A stretch of DNA of 64,000 nucleotides, taken from Rhynchonema sp. JSB1_4. Lineage: Eukaryota > Nematoda > Chromadorea > Monhysterida > Xyalidae. Below are positions 22,380-37,300 of the stretch, piece after piece (positions within the stretch are counted from its first letter, which is position 1; each line of letters starts with the position of its first letter). The translations under genes and the position numbers were made by a program. Where the stretch lies: contig JASAMV010007285.1 in assembly GCA_030248065.1 (NCBI GenBank), positions 1 through 64,000 of the forward strand, given 5' to 3'. The notes under the pieces are model-generated. The model searched no databases. It saw only the letters and a program-made list of their open reading frames with translations, and was not told the DNA's origin.

Positions 22380-25300
22380 CTGAACAGGGTAATTATCAAT
22401 ATCTGCGCGTTAAACATAAAAATGGTTTGTACGACCATAAATATGTATGCGGTTCTTTGTACTACGACCATGCGAATATTTAGCGACCAAAGCACTCACA
22501 TTGGGCGGTCGAACGCGCAGACCCAACCAGTCCATGAATATGGTCGCTCCCGTCGGACCGTACGTCAACAGATACACGCCTGCAACAACATCAATGGAAT
22601 TAGTGCGGTCCAGCTTGACCGTGATTGTTATAACACTTTGAAACATCACGAGACCAGATTTTCGCTAAAACTCACACTTTTGCGAATTACTCGCGCAAAC
22701 GCAACGCATTTTCTGATGCCAGAATCATGCGGATGTTACCAGAACGTTTCCGCAAAAGAACCATTTGCCAAAAACTCTGACCCGCATACGCTGTGAAACC
22801 GGTCAAACGCCATAACACAGACAAACAGACCGACAGACACACACTAACCAATCAACGCCTCGACGGCATCGGCAATCGATTTATCTGGTATTGACTGTTG
22901 ATTGAGCAGATTGTAGAGGAACATGTCGGACTGGGGCGGCAGTCGGGCGGCCATGCGCAGGTCGACCGTCTCAATACCGTCTTCGACCCGTCGCATTTCG
23001 CTGTCCACACAATCGGCGTCGTCCCAGCCCGTGCGCTCTTTCAACTGCAACATCCCTCAAATAAGCTGGCGTTTTTCGGTCGGTATCACTCGCATTCAGA
23101 TGTCACAGCATTTGTGCCAGCCGGGTCTTGATCGTTTTCTGGACAATTCGCGATTTGCTAATGCAGCTAGTTTCAACGCTGTCGTGAACGGACACAAGTT
23201 TTAGAATAACGGAAACTCATGCCACCAGTAAATATGTTTCGCGATCAAGGCATGACCCTTCCGGACCGGACCGACCAACAACCCGAACCAATGTCCCATC
23301 CCAACCAACAACGTGAACTGTCGGTTCATGTGGGTATGTTCTGTATCAGCGTGGTGACTCCATTCCCACTAAACACCTCCATTTTATCTCATCGACCGAC
23401 GACCCACCCGTTTATCGTCGGTGTCCTTGCCAGCGAGCAACGCCTCCATGTCCCGTTCCATATGCTCGTCTTCGTCCTCTGGCTTTTCCTGCAACCAAAT
23501 GATTCAACGCACAGCTGCGGTTTTTTCACCAAGTCTGGGGGCCGGCAAAAATTGAATCTGGCACCTGGAAGTATTGAGTTTAGCTGCCAGTGCCACCCGA
23601 AATATACACCTTTTTAGTATTTTTGGCTGTAATTTCGGTGCTTTTTTGGCATCTAAAAATTGGAGATTTAGGCGCCCGTGGGTGCACCTGGGTTTTCGTG
23701 TGAAGCAAACAAACCATGACGCAAACAAACTGAATGATAATGCATCAGTCAACCCAACTCATATGCAACTCACCACTCTATTCAACTTCTCAGCGGCGAC
23801 AAGTCCGGCGTCCGGCGGACACATATAACCGGGCGGCAGCCAATTGTCGTGCGGCTCGAACTTGGCTCCGATCATCATTTGCGGCAGACCGACGTGCGCG
23901 CACTGGCCCAGTTTGTACAGCTTGAAGTTCGACACTTGCTTCGACCGCAGAAATGACAGTTTGCCTGAATATGTTTGGTGCATCAGCCATCAATGCCAGC
24001 CAGCTTTCAGGCTTATTCGAATGCAGTCGACGCAAGTCGCCAAATTTCGCGCTGCGAGCGCAAACGCGAAGGGCGTTGTACGACGCCTGGTCCATTTCTT
24101 GTGGTCATCTGGAGCCACGCGACGACGTCAAAACCCGTCGACGTTACACATTATAGCGCAAGCGCAACCCTACGTACGTCGTAGGATCACACACACACGC
24201 GGCCAAACACATAATAGCGTCGACGACAATAGACTCAGCCGTACTTTTATGTGCATTCAACGATAGAAACGGATGTGCAACAGCAGCCCACCTTCGTGCA
24301 TGTCCTGATACTCGTGGTACAGATAGACGGTGGTTGCATACTTGAGGAATGAATCACCGACGGTCTCTAACCGCTCTAGATTGATGCCGTCGTTTGCATT
24401 CGACATGGTCATCGCCTGAAATGCTCATCAATCTTATCACTCTAATTGTATTGTAGTTGAGACAAGTCAGGTGCGCAAACTGCTTGGCAGCTACGAGCCA
24501 TGAGCGCAACGTGGAATAATACACGTGCATCAACCTGTGCAAGAGCACATGCCTCAACGACAATACAATAGGCCACACTATGCACACACACAGTTTTTGA
24601 AACGAAATTTACTATCTTTTAAGCTGGTAAATTTTTTCAGAAGCTGCTAAATTTAAGGCCTTAATAGCTGTTTGCTACTAAACTTTTTGAGCGGTTGAAA
24701 CAGGTAGCAAATTTCAGAACAAAGCTCTAAATTTCATCTTACCAGCACCATTTTGAAGGAGAAGTAACAAAAATTATCGTGCACTGCGCACGATCCAATC
24801 CGAAGTCTGCCGCTTAGGGCGGACTTAGGTTGAGCACGGAAACCGGAAATATTTCTGAATTCCGGACAAATTTTTTATTTTTTGTGTTTACCGGAAATAT
24901 TTTCGGATTCCTATTTCGGGATGAATTTTGCGGAACACGGAATTAACCTTCAACCAGATCTCGCTTCACTGTGTTTCCAAAGGAATGCAAAACATTTCCG
25001 AGTTCTGCGTTTTTCATTTTCATCCGCAAACCGGAATCCGGAAATATTTCCGGAAAGCGCAGGTGCTGTTCCGCATCCGGAAGTGATCAAAGTTTTGCAT
25101 GTAAATATTTCCGGATTCCGCGCTCAACCTAAGTCCGTCCTTAGGCTCAGCACAGCGCACGATTAAACCATGGCGCAGATAGCGCTTGCAATCTAACCAT
25201 TCTTGAGCAAACGTTGATTCAACATTTCAAAATGTCTGCGATGCGAGCGACAACCATAACTTTTGGCCATCAAAATACACGACAAAAATCACAAAAAACT

Positions 25301-28300
25301 GGAATAAAACAATGTGTTTACACGCATCCATTTCAAAACCTGCTGGCTCAATGAGTCAGTAAAAATGGTAAAAAAACCCTGGTTCACTTCAAAGGTAACG
25401 AGCCGTGCGGCCCCGTCTGAATTTTTGCAACTCGTGTTCTCAGACTCGGGCCTACCCCTCAACGCGCTGGCTTAGGCTTTGGGCTAAATTCCAAAGAATG
25501 CCGCAAATGCGCTGAACTTCCATTTCGACGTTTTTCCAATGCCTGGAAAATCGGCTGCTGGAAAAATTTCAACAAAACCGTTTTTTTACAGTTACGACAA
25601 CTGTGCCGTGGATACACCCAAACAACAACAGTAATTATTATGTCCTGCTTGTTGTTCTCGTTTCCTATCCAGTGACTGGATTCAAATGAAATCTGATTTT
25701 TAGGCGATAATTCATGGAAATTGAAAAAAGCTTCATTCTGTTCGTCGTGACAATAATTTGATATCAATACCAAATTGAAAATTGACTCCACTCCGATGTC
25801 TGGTGCAGGGTAATTGTCGGTGGCTCATAGTTTTTAGACACTTTTTAGGTGCAATTTACACCTAAAATTTCAGAATTGCACCTAAAAATTGGAGGATTAG
25901 GTGCAAATTGCGCCTGGACTTTTGAGCACCAAAGCGTCCCTTACGTGATTATCAAACGTTTTCCAGCTCTCAGAAGCGCAAAAACGGGCAAAAATTAGGC
26001 TGCGCGGCTTGTGCATACATTTCCTACGTTCCTATGCGATGCGTATACAGTCGAGGTTTCTGCCTGAAAATCAGTTTTGTGGTCAGAAATACACCTATTT
26101 TGCTGTGTGTTTGCTTTATTATGCCGTTTTGAGCAAACAAACGGCATGAAAACACAACACCAAAACAAAACAATGAATTTGTGTGTTTTGGCAAAACATG
26201 AGCTTGCTGTGTTGGCTTCAACGTTCAAACACCCGCGTCCGCCTGACAGCCAGTGCGACATCACGTGACCTTCGTTGCTTCATCGCACTGGTCTGCTGAT
26301 CTAACGTAGTTGCTACGTTGCTGTAACCCAGCAGGCATGGCGCTACTATGCTTGAACGGGCTGAGATGGCAGGCTCGGAAATGTTACACTCGCGATAGAC
26401 CTCCCTTCAAAGAGTTGACAGAAAAGATGCATGTTGCGGATTAATAGGAACCAACAAACCCATTATTGGAACCAAAAATATTTGGGGCCGGTATCAAACT
26501 GGGTGCGTCCGGGCTTTTGCAGCACGGAACGCACAAGTTTGATGCCGACCTCGTTGCCCGAAGGTGCGGTTACAGTTACTCGTTCCGCGGAATAGAAAGA
26601 ACGCTAATCTGGTTACTGACGCAATTGATAAGGAACGAAAAAACATCTTGACTTTCTGGACAGTTTGTGACTGAGAGTCCTGTCTATCGAAACTTTTACT
26701 TTTTGGATACGGCAAAGTTAGAGTAAAGGATTTTCAAACTTAAAACAGAGCGATTTTGGGATGCCAACGTGCTAAGGTGTCCAACCATAAGGAATTCACA
26801 ACACGGTCCCGTCTACACACGATGCCCTCCATCTTCGGCGCAAGAGTGTTGTCTGTATTTCGACTATTGCCGAAAAATGATATAAGTGTATGACAAAATA
26901 AAGACGGCAGACAACATAGTGTGAGAGTGGCCGAGGGGAGCCCCCTTCCACCCCGCAAGCCCCGTTCGTTTAGTTCCTGGACCGGTTTGATGCGTTTGGT
27001 TGCACAGATTAAAGTACAAAAATATTTTAAGCAGAATTAATTCGGTTAAAGTAGCATCCGTAGCACACTTCACAGTCGTTTTTTGTCTTCGTTTTTGCCC
27101 CCTCTCCCGAAAATAGAGTGCAAAATGCCTTTTCATGTGTGTCTGCCCAGGAAATGTAATAGCGTGGTGCTTTTGTGGTTTGGTACGGATAGTTTACAGA
27201 CGTTGATTATTTTTTATGTTTCATCTCTTTGCAATGATTATCAAGCCCATTAATCTACCCAGCAGCCTCCCTAAAATTGACGGGGCGTGGCGCCTTTCTA
27301 TTTTTTCTCCGGCATTAGTTTTTGGAAGAACGCGCAGGAACGGCGGAAACGCTGAAGGAATGAATGAATAGAAGGAATAGAGGAAATTCGTTAAAGCTGT
27401 TCTTTCATTCCGTCACGGAACTGTGTTGCGTGATACAATTTTCGCTTCTCGGAATGAGTATAACCGCGCTTTAATGATTATTAACGTACGAAGTTTTCAG
27501 CCGCACAAGAAACAGCTTGCCTGCAGAATCCACTTTCATTGTTTTGTGCTTATTGGAAAATGAGCGTTTCATCTCAGCTCAACTCACATAATTGATGATG
27601 GGGTTAGGGCGGTGTCGGCTGGTTTTTTGGCGTCTGACACTTGCAGTTAAAAACATAAAATTTGTGAAAGAAATGTTCCACGGAAGCGAAGTTGTAGAAA
27701 GTAGTATTTTTCTTGTGCCCTTTTGAATTCAGCAAATTGAGCCAGAAATTGCATCAATGAAGCAAATATGCAAAATTTCCCCTATTTTTAGTCGAAAACA
27801 AGATGCCGAAGCACGGTTTTTTGACGAAATTTACTAGCTTTAGTACATTTTTTAGAAGCTACTAAATTATAGAACTTAGTCGCTTTTTGCAACTAAATGT
27901 TTCGATCAGCTAAAGTAGCGTGTAGTTCCTGAGCGAATGTTGACTCAATACCTCAAAATTTCCGCGCTGCGCGCGATAACGATCAATTTCTCTTGTACCA
28001 TCGAAATGAAAACTGTAGTAAAGTACTTTACACACTCATTTCAAAACGTAACGGTGAATTTTAGAAATGGGTCACACAGTAACGCAAAACTGCCAAAAAA
28101 CGGTTTTTGGAACATGCTAGTAAAAATTAGGAATGGTAGTAAAATTTTTAGTTCAGTAGCTCTTGCCAGTAGAATTTGAACCGAATTTGAAAAAACAAAT
28201 CCTGCAGACCGCTCACACACACCATCAAATCTCAACACCAACCAACCTGCAGAATCAATGCGGGCGACGGGCCATACGGATTCTCTTCAAACATGTCTCT

Positions 28301-31300
28301 TTCGTGTGACAACACTTTGGGCTGTGGCGTCGGGTCCTTGTTTCGAACGGGCTGCTCAGCGACCGACGTCCGCTCCTTGTCCGCGCCCGACGCACCGCCG
28401 CCACGTCCGCCTCGGCCACGAACACGGCCACGACCACCGCGGCCAGTTCGCACGCGACCCGTCACCACGCCCGACATCATGCTGTCCGTGATCTCGTCGA
28501 GAATTTCGATCTTCTGCAAAATTGCAGCGAACAACAAACTGAAGGAAAGATCAGCAAATATCCAACAACAGAGGAATATCAAACTGCATTCTCATTCGAA
28601 ACGCCCATCAATTCAAAAACCGGTCGATGCGAATCAATGGGCCCTTCGTCGTGTGACCAAGCCAGATGCGACCCGATCACAGCATCAGAGATCCGGCGTC
28701 GGTCACGTCGACCGACACCGACAAAAACACACGCCGACACAGCCCGTTCAAAAATTCCAGACACCGACTTCGATTGTTTTTTGGGTGGACGGGCAACTGA
28801 GCAAAACACGTTTGAGCAAGACCACTTTGAGCAAGTGACAAAGAGCAGATGACCATTTCATAGGGTAAGCTACACATTGAGCGAAATATCGCACTCCTTG
28901 TGTTGATGTATAGTCGCATTTTCTGAATAAGGACCCGCGTTCAAAACAACAGGCAAACTGCAAAAAAAATTATTTTTTGCAGTTGGCAATAAAATTTTCT
29001 GCAAAAATTAGTTTTTTTGGGACAAATCTTGGGGATCAAAAATCACACACCGACACCAGAAAGAAACGGACACTTTTGTCCGCCGATGATCCCTACAGAG
29101 TGTGCTTGATTAGCTGCAACGCACCGCTTGTTTCGGACTGGTCGACGCGCCGGTGGTGAGCGATTCCGTCTCCGAGCCAAACGTCTCATCCAATTCGCCG
29201 TTCATCCGCATTTGTTCGAACGCCCAGTCCAACGTCTCCTCCTCCTTGCGTCGATCCACGTCATCATAGATGTCGAATAGTTGCGGCGGCTGAAACTGAG
29301 TAGCGTCTACTATTTCTAAATTGGCAACCAACTTTTGAGCAAGAAAAATTGAAAGCTTGGTTGCTTCTTTGCTGCTGAATTGCCATTCTATTGGCTTGCT
29401 CTGGGCTGAATGTAGAATTTAGCGGCTTTTATGATACTAAATGTGATACATTACAAGCTTGTCACTGTGTTTCAACTACTAATTTTTGAGATTTTCAAAA
29501 ATTAGTAGTTGAAGCACACGTAGTGGATCTTGTCGGACTAGCCAGCAAAGCCAGGCGACCCGGCCTTTCAAACAAGAATGTTTCGAATGTCCCACCCGTT
29601 TCCGCTGTGCAACAGTCACATCGCCAGCATTATGCATTTGTTGTGTCGCTGTGTGACTGTCGTCGTCGTGCTTATCCCCATTCACCACAACGGGTTGTGT
29701 CGTCGCTGTTGTTGTTGTCGCACCCGCACCGCCAACGGTCGCCAGTGTCGCGTCGAATGCCGCTATGTCTTTGAGCAACGCGCTGTCGAATTGCGGACCG
29801 AAGGAAACGAACTGAATTTGACAACGCCAGATGACGTCACCAACACATAAAAATCCGATTTATGATAAAGATTCGAAAAAAAATTCCGATGTCCAGTGCC
29901 CTGTTATTCTGGCCTCTGGAAAAAACGGGTTTTTCATGTTTAGTTTTACAAAAAAAACGTTTTTTACTCCAGGCACCTGAATGCCGGTGTCGGCGCCGGT
30001 GCTCAACGCGGACGGCGTCGTGTCCTCCCAACCTCGCGGTTCGATGTTGTCACGTGGGGCGAACAATCGATCTGCGAGAATGTCACACAACAACTGTGAT
30101 CATCATCATCATCATCATTTGAACTGAAATTTAATAAAGCAACGCTAACCGGTGCCGCTCAGTCCGTTCAACGCTGTGCTGCCATTCTGTTGCATGTACG
30201 TGCGCATGTGGTTGCTGCAATGATAGGTGACTCGCGAACTGAGGTGGGATTCACGATGCATGCGCATTTGCGCGTCAGCACATAGTGTTGAAGTATAGTC
30301 AGGTTGATGCGCAAACATGCATGCATTGTGAATTCGGCTTGACTGTGTGAAATCGATCAATAATGGGCGGGCCGAATTCTCGATTACGCGTGCATGCAAT
30401 CATTGCACGCACGCACGCAATTCTTGAAGCAGCCTGCACGAAACGATGGCCTATATCGCAACGTTGCAATGTTCTATTTTCAAATGTTGCACTTCAAAAA
30501 ATGTATTACCCATCCGATAAAGATCTGCACGCCAAACGTGCAATTGCTGCACGCGCAATCGAGAATTTGACGCAATGATCGAAACAAGGGCAAAACAGAG
30601 CAACAAAACAAGGCACTTGATAAGTTCGTCCCAAAGCTACTTAGGCTACCAATATTCGTTGGTTGGTTGGTTTATTGCTCTCAGTGACGCATAAAACCAT
30701 GCACGTAAATTAGTGATAGTAGCACAGTTACAAGACCGGGTGGGACAATTACGGAAATGAAAATAGTTACAACACTGGTTATAACAAAACCACAGCAAAT
30801 AAAAACAACAAAAAACGCCAAAAAAAAAAAAAAAACACCAACATCAAAAAGATCACAGGACATGTTAACAGAACTGAAAATTATGCATTAATCCTCGTCC
30901 TCGTCAAACGACAAAGGTCCCAGACCTGGACCGTCCATATCAAAAGTCCAACAGATGGTGGGTTGGTGATTGTCGTCACTTCCGTGTACAAAACGACGTG
31001 GCTGGCGTCCCCACTACGGAATGCGATCGAACAGAAATCGCCATATCCATCTCGTCACCGACCGACGGGAAGAGAAAAAAACGAAGGACCAAAAACCCAA
31101 AAAACCGAAAAAAATGTCGAAAAATAAACAAGTGTAAGAATGGATAAAAATGGCAAAATACCCTAGTACCGAAAACGCAATAACGCACGCACCTGAACTC
31201 CACATCGAATATCACGTCAGCAAGCGCATCATCCTCGTCATCATCATCATCACCCGCAAAGTCGTCCACATAAACGTGATGCGACGACAGGCCCAATCCT

Positions 31301-34300
31301 GCCTGGTCGGTCTGCAAACGAACGACCGAACGCGGTTGGTAGCATTTAGGGCGGGCTAAGGTTGAATCCGGAAATCGGAATCCGAAAATATTTCAGAAAA
31401 ACGCATTATTTTCGCATGTAAATTCTTGAGTTTTCCGGAAATATTTCCTGAGCCCAGAAATATTTTGTATTTTTGCGTGCAAATTACTTCCGAGTTCGGG
31501 CTTCCGGATTTAACCTAAGTTCGCCCATACATACATCCTCATTTAAGTTGAATCAACACGAACCAACCCAGATTCACCTGTACACCATTAATGTCCAGCA
31601 TTCCATCGGCGACAACATCGCCCGCTGCTGACGCATTCGTGGCCATATTCAGCTTCTCAATCGTGCTTGGTTGATCTGCGCCCAGCACGGAATCCGATAG
31701 AATTGGATCCCACACACCTGCAAACAACATAGTCGTTGCCAGGGATACCCAAACATTGGATTCGTCGGGACTTTGCTTACACATGGACTGTGGTAAGTTT
31801 TTGCCTTAAACTACTATCACCCTTGAGCACCCCAGCGGTATCACTCTGAACATTCTCCCAAAAGGGCTAACGTAGATAGTTTTCGTATGGAAATGATAAA
31901 AATTATTGCGAACAAGCGGTGTCCCACGGGCGTGGTCGCGCTTGTGTTCGATAAAAAAGTCAACTAATAAAGCGGCATGTATGCCTATTTCAAATCCATC
32001 GCCCGTTGTCTCCACTTGGCGTTGTTTGCTCTCGGCAGCTTGTTTCTTGCGTTGTTCCTCCTTGATCGTCTTCTCCAGCAGCACAGCCTGGTTGAGCAAA
32101 TCACACTAAAATTAACAGATGAAAGAAAACGTGCGCATCATCATTCACCTGCAGATTCTTGTCCAACCCGTAGTCCAACGGCGGCCATTTGAAGTCATCG
32201 GCGAGTGTTGAGCGCATTTTGAATGCCTCCTCCTGAATGCGGCCGCGCAGCTCGTCCGCCAACAACAGGCTGTTCAGACTGTAACAACGACGTGATGTTT
32301 CAGTCGATTGACAATTGTGAACCACGCCGAAATTGTGTTAAAATGGAGATATCAAATCGGGCGGTCGGTTCGACCATTGTGCGCTCAACTTCTTGAATGA
32401 GTTCAGAATTCATTTCGAGATCAACAGACACTACTGAACGTAATTCTCAAATTTAGTAAATCTCAAAATATCCGCGGCCGGACCGATCACCAAGTTGAAT
32501 CTATTGGCAACCACCACAGTACGACCGACCGATACATAGCGCTGGGCAGCAGTACGATGATGTTCCATAACGATGCAGGGATCGGATGGATATCGACCAA
32601 TTCGGGAATCAGGATCTGTTTCTGCATGCCGATGGCCGTCGTGCCCGCTTGACGATCGACCAGTGAACGAATTGGCAGACCACGGCGTGTGACGTCACGA
32701 CGCGTCAACAGGTTCAGTCTGCAAACAGCCCGTTTCGGTTGCTATCGCGACGGGGTCCCCTTAGTTACTGCCCCGTCGTACAAACTCGGCGTTCACGGGG
32801 GTTAAATTTATGCCTGCAAACAATATCCGCTCTTCACCTTCTGTTTTCTAGGAACCGCAAACATGTCTGTGAACACAATCCCTCTCTGCCCATTTGCACA
32901 CAACAATACAGTCACTATCCGGTATATTCATATCCGCTGTAGTTCTATATTCGTCACAGCCATACCGAAAAATACATGTCTTGGTGCCCCGAAAAATTGT
33001 ATTGCATACTTAAAGAGGGGTGCAAACAGCCGTTTTTTCCAAATATGCCCCTCAATTTTAAGTAAGAAAATAGGCATTCCTCTGATCATTTCTTGAAAAG
33101 GAACTCCCGCTCAAAAGTGCATCTTTATGCTGGAAGTACACCCCGAAAGGTTCCTCTTGTTCGCAGATTTTCCGGTGGTCAGTTACATTCTGCTTGATCT
33201 TCGCTGTGGTCATATACTCGTTATAGCCATACTTATTGTCTGTCCCGCAAATATGATTTTATCGAATAGTGACTGTACGCGCAAAATTATGTTTTTTCAC
33301 TCACAAAAATCTTACCTCTCACTACTCCAGCTCTAACCCGCCCAATATCACCGTTTCCTTCACAAAGGTCTGCACTTGTGTCAACAGATTTGTCTCAACA
33401 GGTGTAAAAATAAATAGGAACCGTGCCTGGTGGTGGTGTAATCCACGTCCAGCACCGGTTGCGTCTGATTGTAGATGTTCAGTTTGTACTTCTTATCGAA
33501 ATACTCGTTGAACGTTTTGAACGAATCATCGGGAAACGGCGAGGCCGGCGTCAGACCATAGACAATCTGTAGCAGTCCACAACAAATGCAATCCGATTGC
33601 AAAAATGGAGACTTAATGAAGCGATCAATTACCTCAGCAACATAGTAGAAATTAGGCGTGTCTCTGTTGCGATACCACGGCACCACGATTGTGTCATCAA
33701 ACCTGCACGATAGTAACTCTCAGATGCACTCTGCTCTTAACATGGTCAACATTGCAATGTCGGCAAACTGCCTCCTCATAAAACAAATAACAAGCTCAAA
33801 TGAATCACACCCACTTTGATTCATCGAATTTGTACGTTTGTCGCAACGAATCGTCAGGCACGCGTGGCAGTTCGGGCACGGTTTGCAGACATTTCTTGAT
33901 GAAGATCAAATCCAGAATGTACGATCCTTCCACTGAACAAAAAGAAACAGTCTCGCCTCGCGCATTGTTTTCAGTTTGAAAAAGAAAAACAGAAAAACAA
34001 CAAAGTGAGAATCAATGAGAGATACACATACCCTTTTTGAAGGGCGCCACAAGCGGATTGAACCTTGCCAGCACCGTGTCGAATGTCATGTAGTCCGATG
34101 CTTTCTCCAATCGCAACAGATCACCGAAAATGTAATGATGGAATTCGATCAGGTCGGGCAGCTGGTCGTCGGTGAGTTGCAAGTGAATGGGCAGCGTGTC
34201 GAACGTCACCTCGACTTCGCCCTGACGACTGTGCAATGGGAATGCGGGGATCTGAATAAACGACATTGGCTTGAATTTGGTTGTGCGTTTCGCTCAACAA

Positions 34301-37300
34301 TGCCATAAACTATTGGTCGCACAATGACTTTATATGAATTGGTCAATTCTTTTCCTGAATCGTAAAGCGGGAAAGTGACGGGGCAATGACGTTGCGTTGC
34401 GTTATCGCACACAAAACACATAGTAAAGAGAATGTTTCAGACCTGCGGCAACGTGGTTGATCTGCTAGATTATTTTCAGCTGAAAATGTTTTGTGAGAAT
34501 CACAAATAGCACAGTAGTTAAGAGTGACTGAACGTGAAAAACAAGATTGATTTTGATGAATTCTTATATGGTCATTGTGCGACCAATACCAACAACATCA
34601 GAGCACACAAGTGTTACGCTGATCAGGCAGCTTGGCCACCTCATATAAAAAATTTTGAGAGTTTATAAAAGCCTTTTTTATAAAAAAATACCCATGAAAA
34701 CCACGATTTGGCCGTGTTTGGTGTACCCGAGCTGGCTACTTTGGATGATTGATTTTGTTCACCTCGAGCTGGCCGGAATCCCAACTCGACCACAACACAT
34801 ATACTATATTACACAATACACACTAACCGGCGGTAAAGGTTTGGTTGAGATCAATGCAAAGATACGATCGCAGTCAGCCGGGTCGACGCAGATGCGATTC
34901 TTCGGGTTGGCAAAGTCGGTGGCCGGATTGGTGAGACGCATTCGGATGAGGTGCACATACGACGGACTGGTCGATGAGGGAAACACATCGCTCAACGCTG
35001 ATGACACCTGTGACACAAGCCACAATCACGGTCAGACTCAGACTTGAATTGAGCGTTGAAAATACAGCCTGTCCTCATCCTCAATGAAATGTGCACATGC
35101 AGGAGACTTTACATGGACGGGCAAGTGAGTGGTGACGTACCTTTTTGTCATAAGTCTGTTTCCTGCGAGACGATCCTGGTCTGACGCGTCCGCAGTGCCA
35201 TTCGACCGTGTCATCACCCAGCACAGCCAGCAGCTTGATCACCGACTCCTTGCCAACCGGCAGCAAATGGTCGTTGAGCTCCCGACGCAAGTGAAGCTCG
35301 CGGCACACCTGTACTTTATTTACATTGTGCGGCTAATTCTAATGTAGTCGACGCAAGGCGGTGACAAGTAGACACAGCCCTAAATGAGCGCAGCAACGGC
35401 AGGCGACGACTGCGATTATCTAAGACTAGCGCTGACGACATTAAAATCAGCGTGATTGTAAGGCGGACGGACAATTGAGCAGAGCCAGTTTCAGCAACAC
35501 CTCTTTGAGCAAAGATAAAAGAGCACTGACCGAGACCATCAGGGCAGAACCGAAAAATGACTAGATTTAGGCCTTGGTCGAAACACAAAACCAATCCTGA
35601 CGGCAAACGTGAGTCTTCGCCCAAGCATGAGCTATTGGAGGTTGGAACATAATTGCAGATGTCTGTGACAAACAGAGTCTGCTCTTCTGGTCAGAGTCAC
35701 TGCACCTTTCTTCACGCATGGTGCTCTTGCTCAAACTGGCCTCGCCAAAATGTCCCGCCAACAATTGTGCAGCATAGCAGAAACTCGTTGTCACTCACTT
35801 TCAGAGCGACGGCCATGCGCGCCAGCTGCTGATTGCGCATTGGTGGACCCTGTAACCGTAAGTGTCAATCAAGCAATGTCCAAAATTGTCACATTTCACC
35901 ATTCCAGAAACCAACAAACCAACCCTGATTTCCTGTTTCACCGGTGAATTGATGGGGAGCATCAACGTTGCCTCACACAGTCCGTCAGGTAAGATGTCCA
36001 CCGTACAATGAGGCACAAGTCGCGTGAAGATATCGCTCGGCAGTTTCGAACAGTATCTGAATGCCAAATGAGACTAGAAATTTAGCAATTATGTCAAAAT
36101 ACAAGCCAACATTTTCTTTCTCTCTCCTTGCGTATGTAGCTTGTGTTTGTGTTATGACCAGTATTGTAGCTATATTGTTTTATTTCCGCAATTGCCCCAT
36201 TCGGTCCTGCAGCTATGCGTTCATCACTAATTTACCTGCATGGTTTTATACGTCATTGAGAGCAATAAAATAAACAAACAAACCAGCCAAAATTGATGAT
36301 CGATAATCAAATCACACCTGTTCACGAGCGCGATCGCCGTTTTCATGCTGACTTGCGGCTGAAATTCGACGCTCGAGCCAGCGGGCAGTTCGGGTCGGTA
36401 CGGTGGATAGAGCGTGTCCAGGTCGATATCTTTGATCGCATCCTTGTCTTCTTGCGGTTCCTCGCGCGAGTGACATCGACTCAGCAGGATCTACAGAATA
36501 AAATGTGTCCCTATTCATTGGTTGACTGTAATGAAACCCAAGCAACAAACCTCTTCAATTTTCACAAAGTCATTCATTTGCGCCATGTACGTCTCGAAAT
36601 CGGATCGCTCAACGAGCGTGACAAAAATGGCGCCTTCTTTCCTGGCTCGTCCTGCATGCGTTAAGAAAAGTCTGGTAAAGAACGAATACAAAAGTCTAGG
36701 TTGAATGCTTACGGTACGGATGTGAAAAATAGTTACCACCTAAGTACAACGAAACCACGAAACATGAGGTGCCAAAGAGAGCGAGATCACGCAGCGGGAC
36801 CTCAAAATTTCGCAAAATAACTGTTGTTGTTGTTGTTGTCGCCACAGACCTTTCGATTGAATATAGGATCGATACTCCTTGGGTTGATCATATCTAACCA
36901 CCAGATTGCATCGTTTCACGTCAACGCCCTCCTCCAACACGCTGGTCGCCAGCACGAGATTCAGTTCGTTGCGTCGGAACTTTCGCAGAACCTTCAACAT
37001 CTCATTTTTAACAAGCAATTGTGACTGTGAGAACCACGGTGTACATGTTAAATAACTATCATCGAAATTTGACGGGTTTTAGCCATTAATTTATGCAAAT
37101 TCACCAAAGGCAGCAAGCGCTTGCCCCCTTTGCGCTCGCCTGCAGCCCTGATTTGTTGCTGCGATTGTTATTCAAACACCCGCTTCAGCCTGACAGCCAG
37201 TGCGACGTCACGTGACCTTCATTGTTTCATCGCACTGGTCTGCTGATCTAACGTAGTTGCTACGTTGCTGTACTATGCTTGAACGGGCTGATGTTACACT

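Noticed and set aside
30890..30955. Minus-strand open frame ending [20 protein letters not shown] then stop, inside Dicer
   Set aside because: It looked like a Dicer linker exon, but it lies in dispersed repeat K (second copy near 45 kb), has no AG acceptor and ends in a stop. Exons 26 and 27 already join in phase across it.
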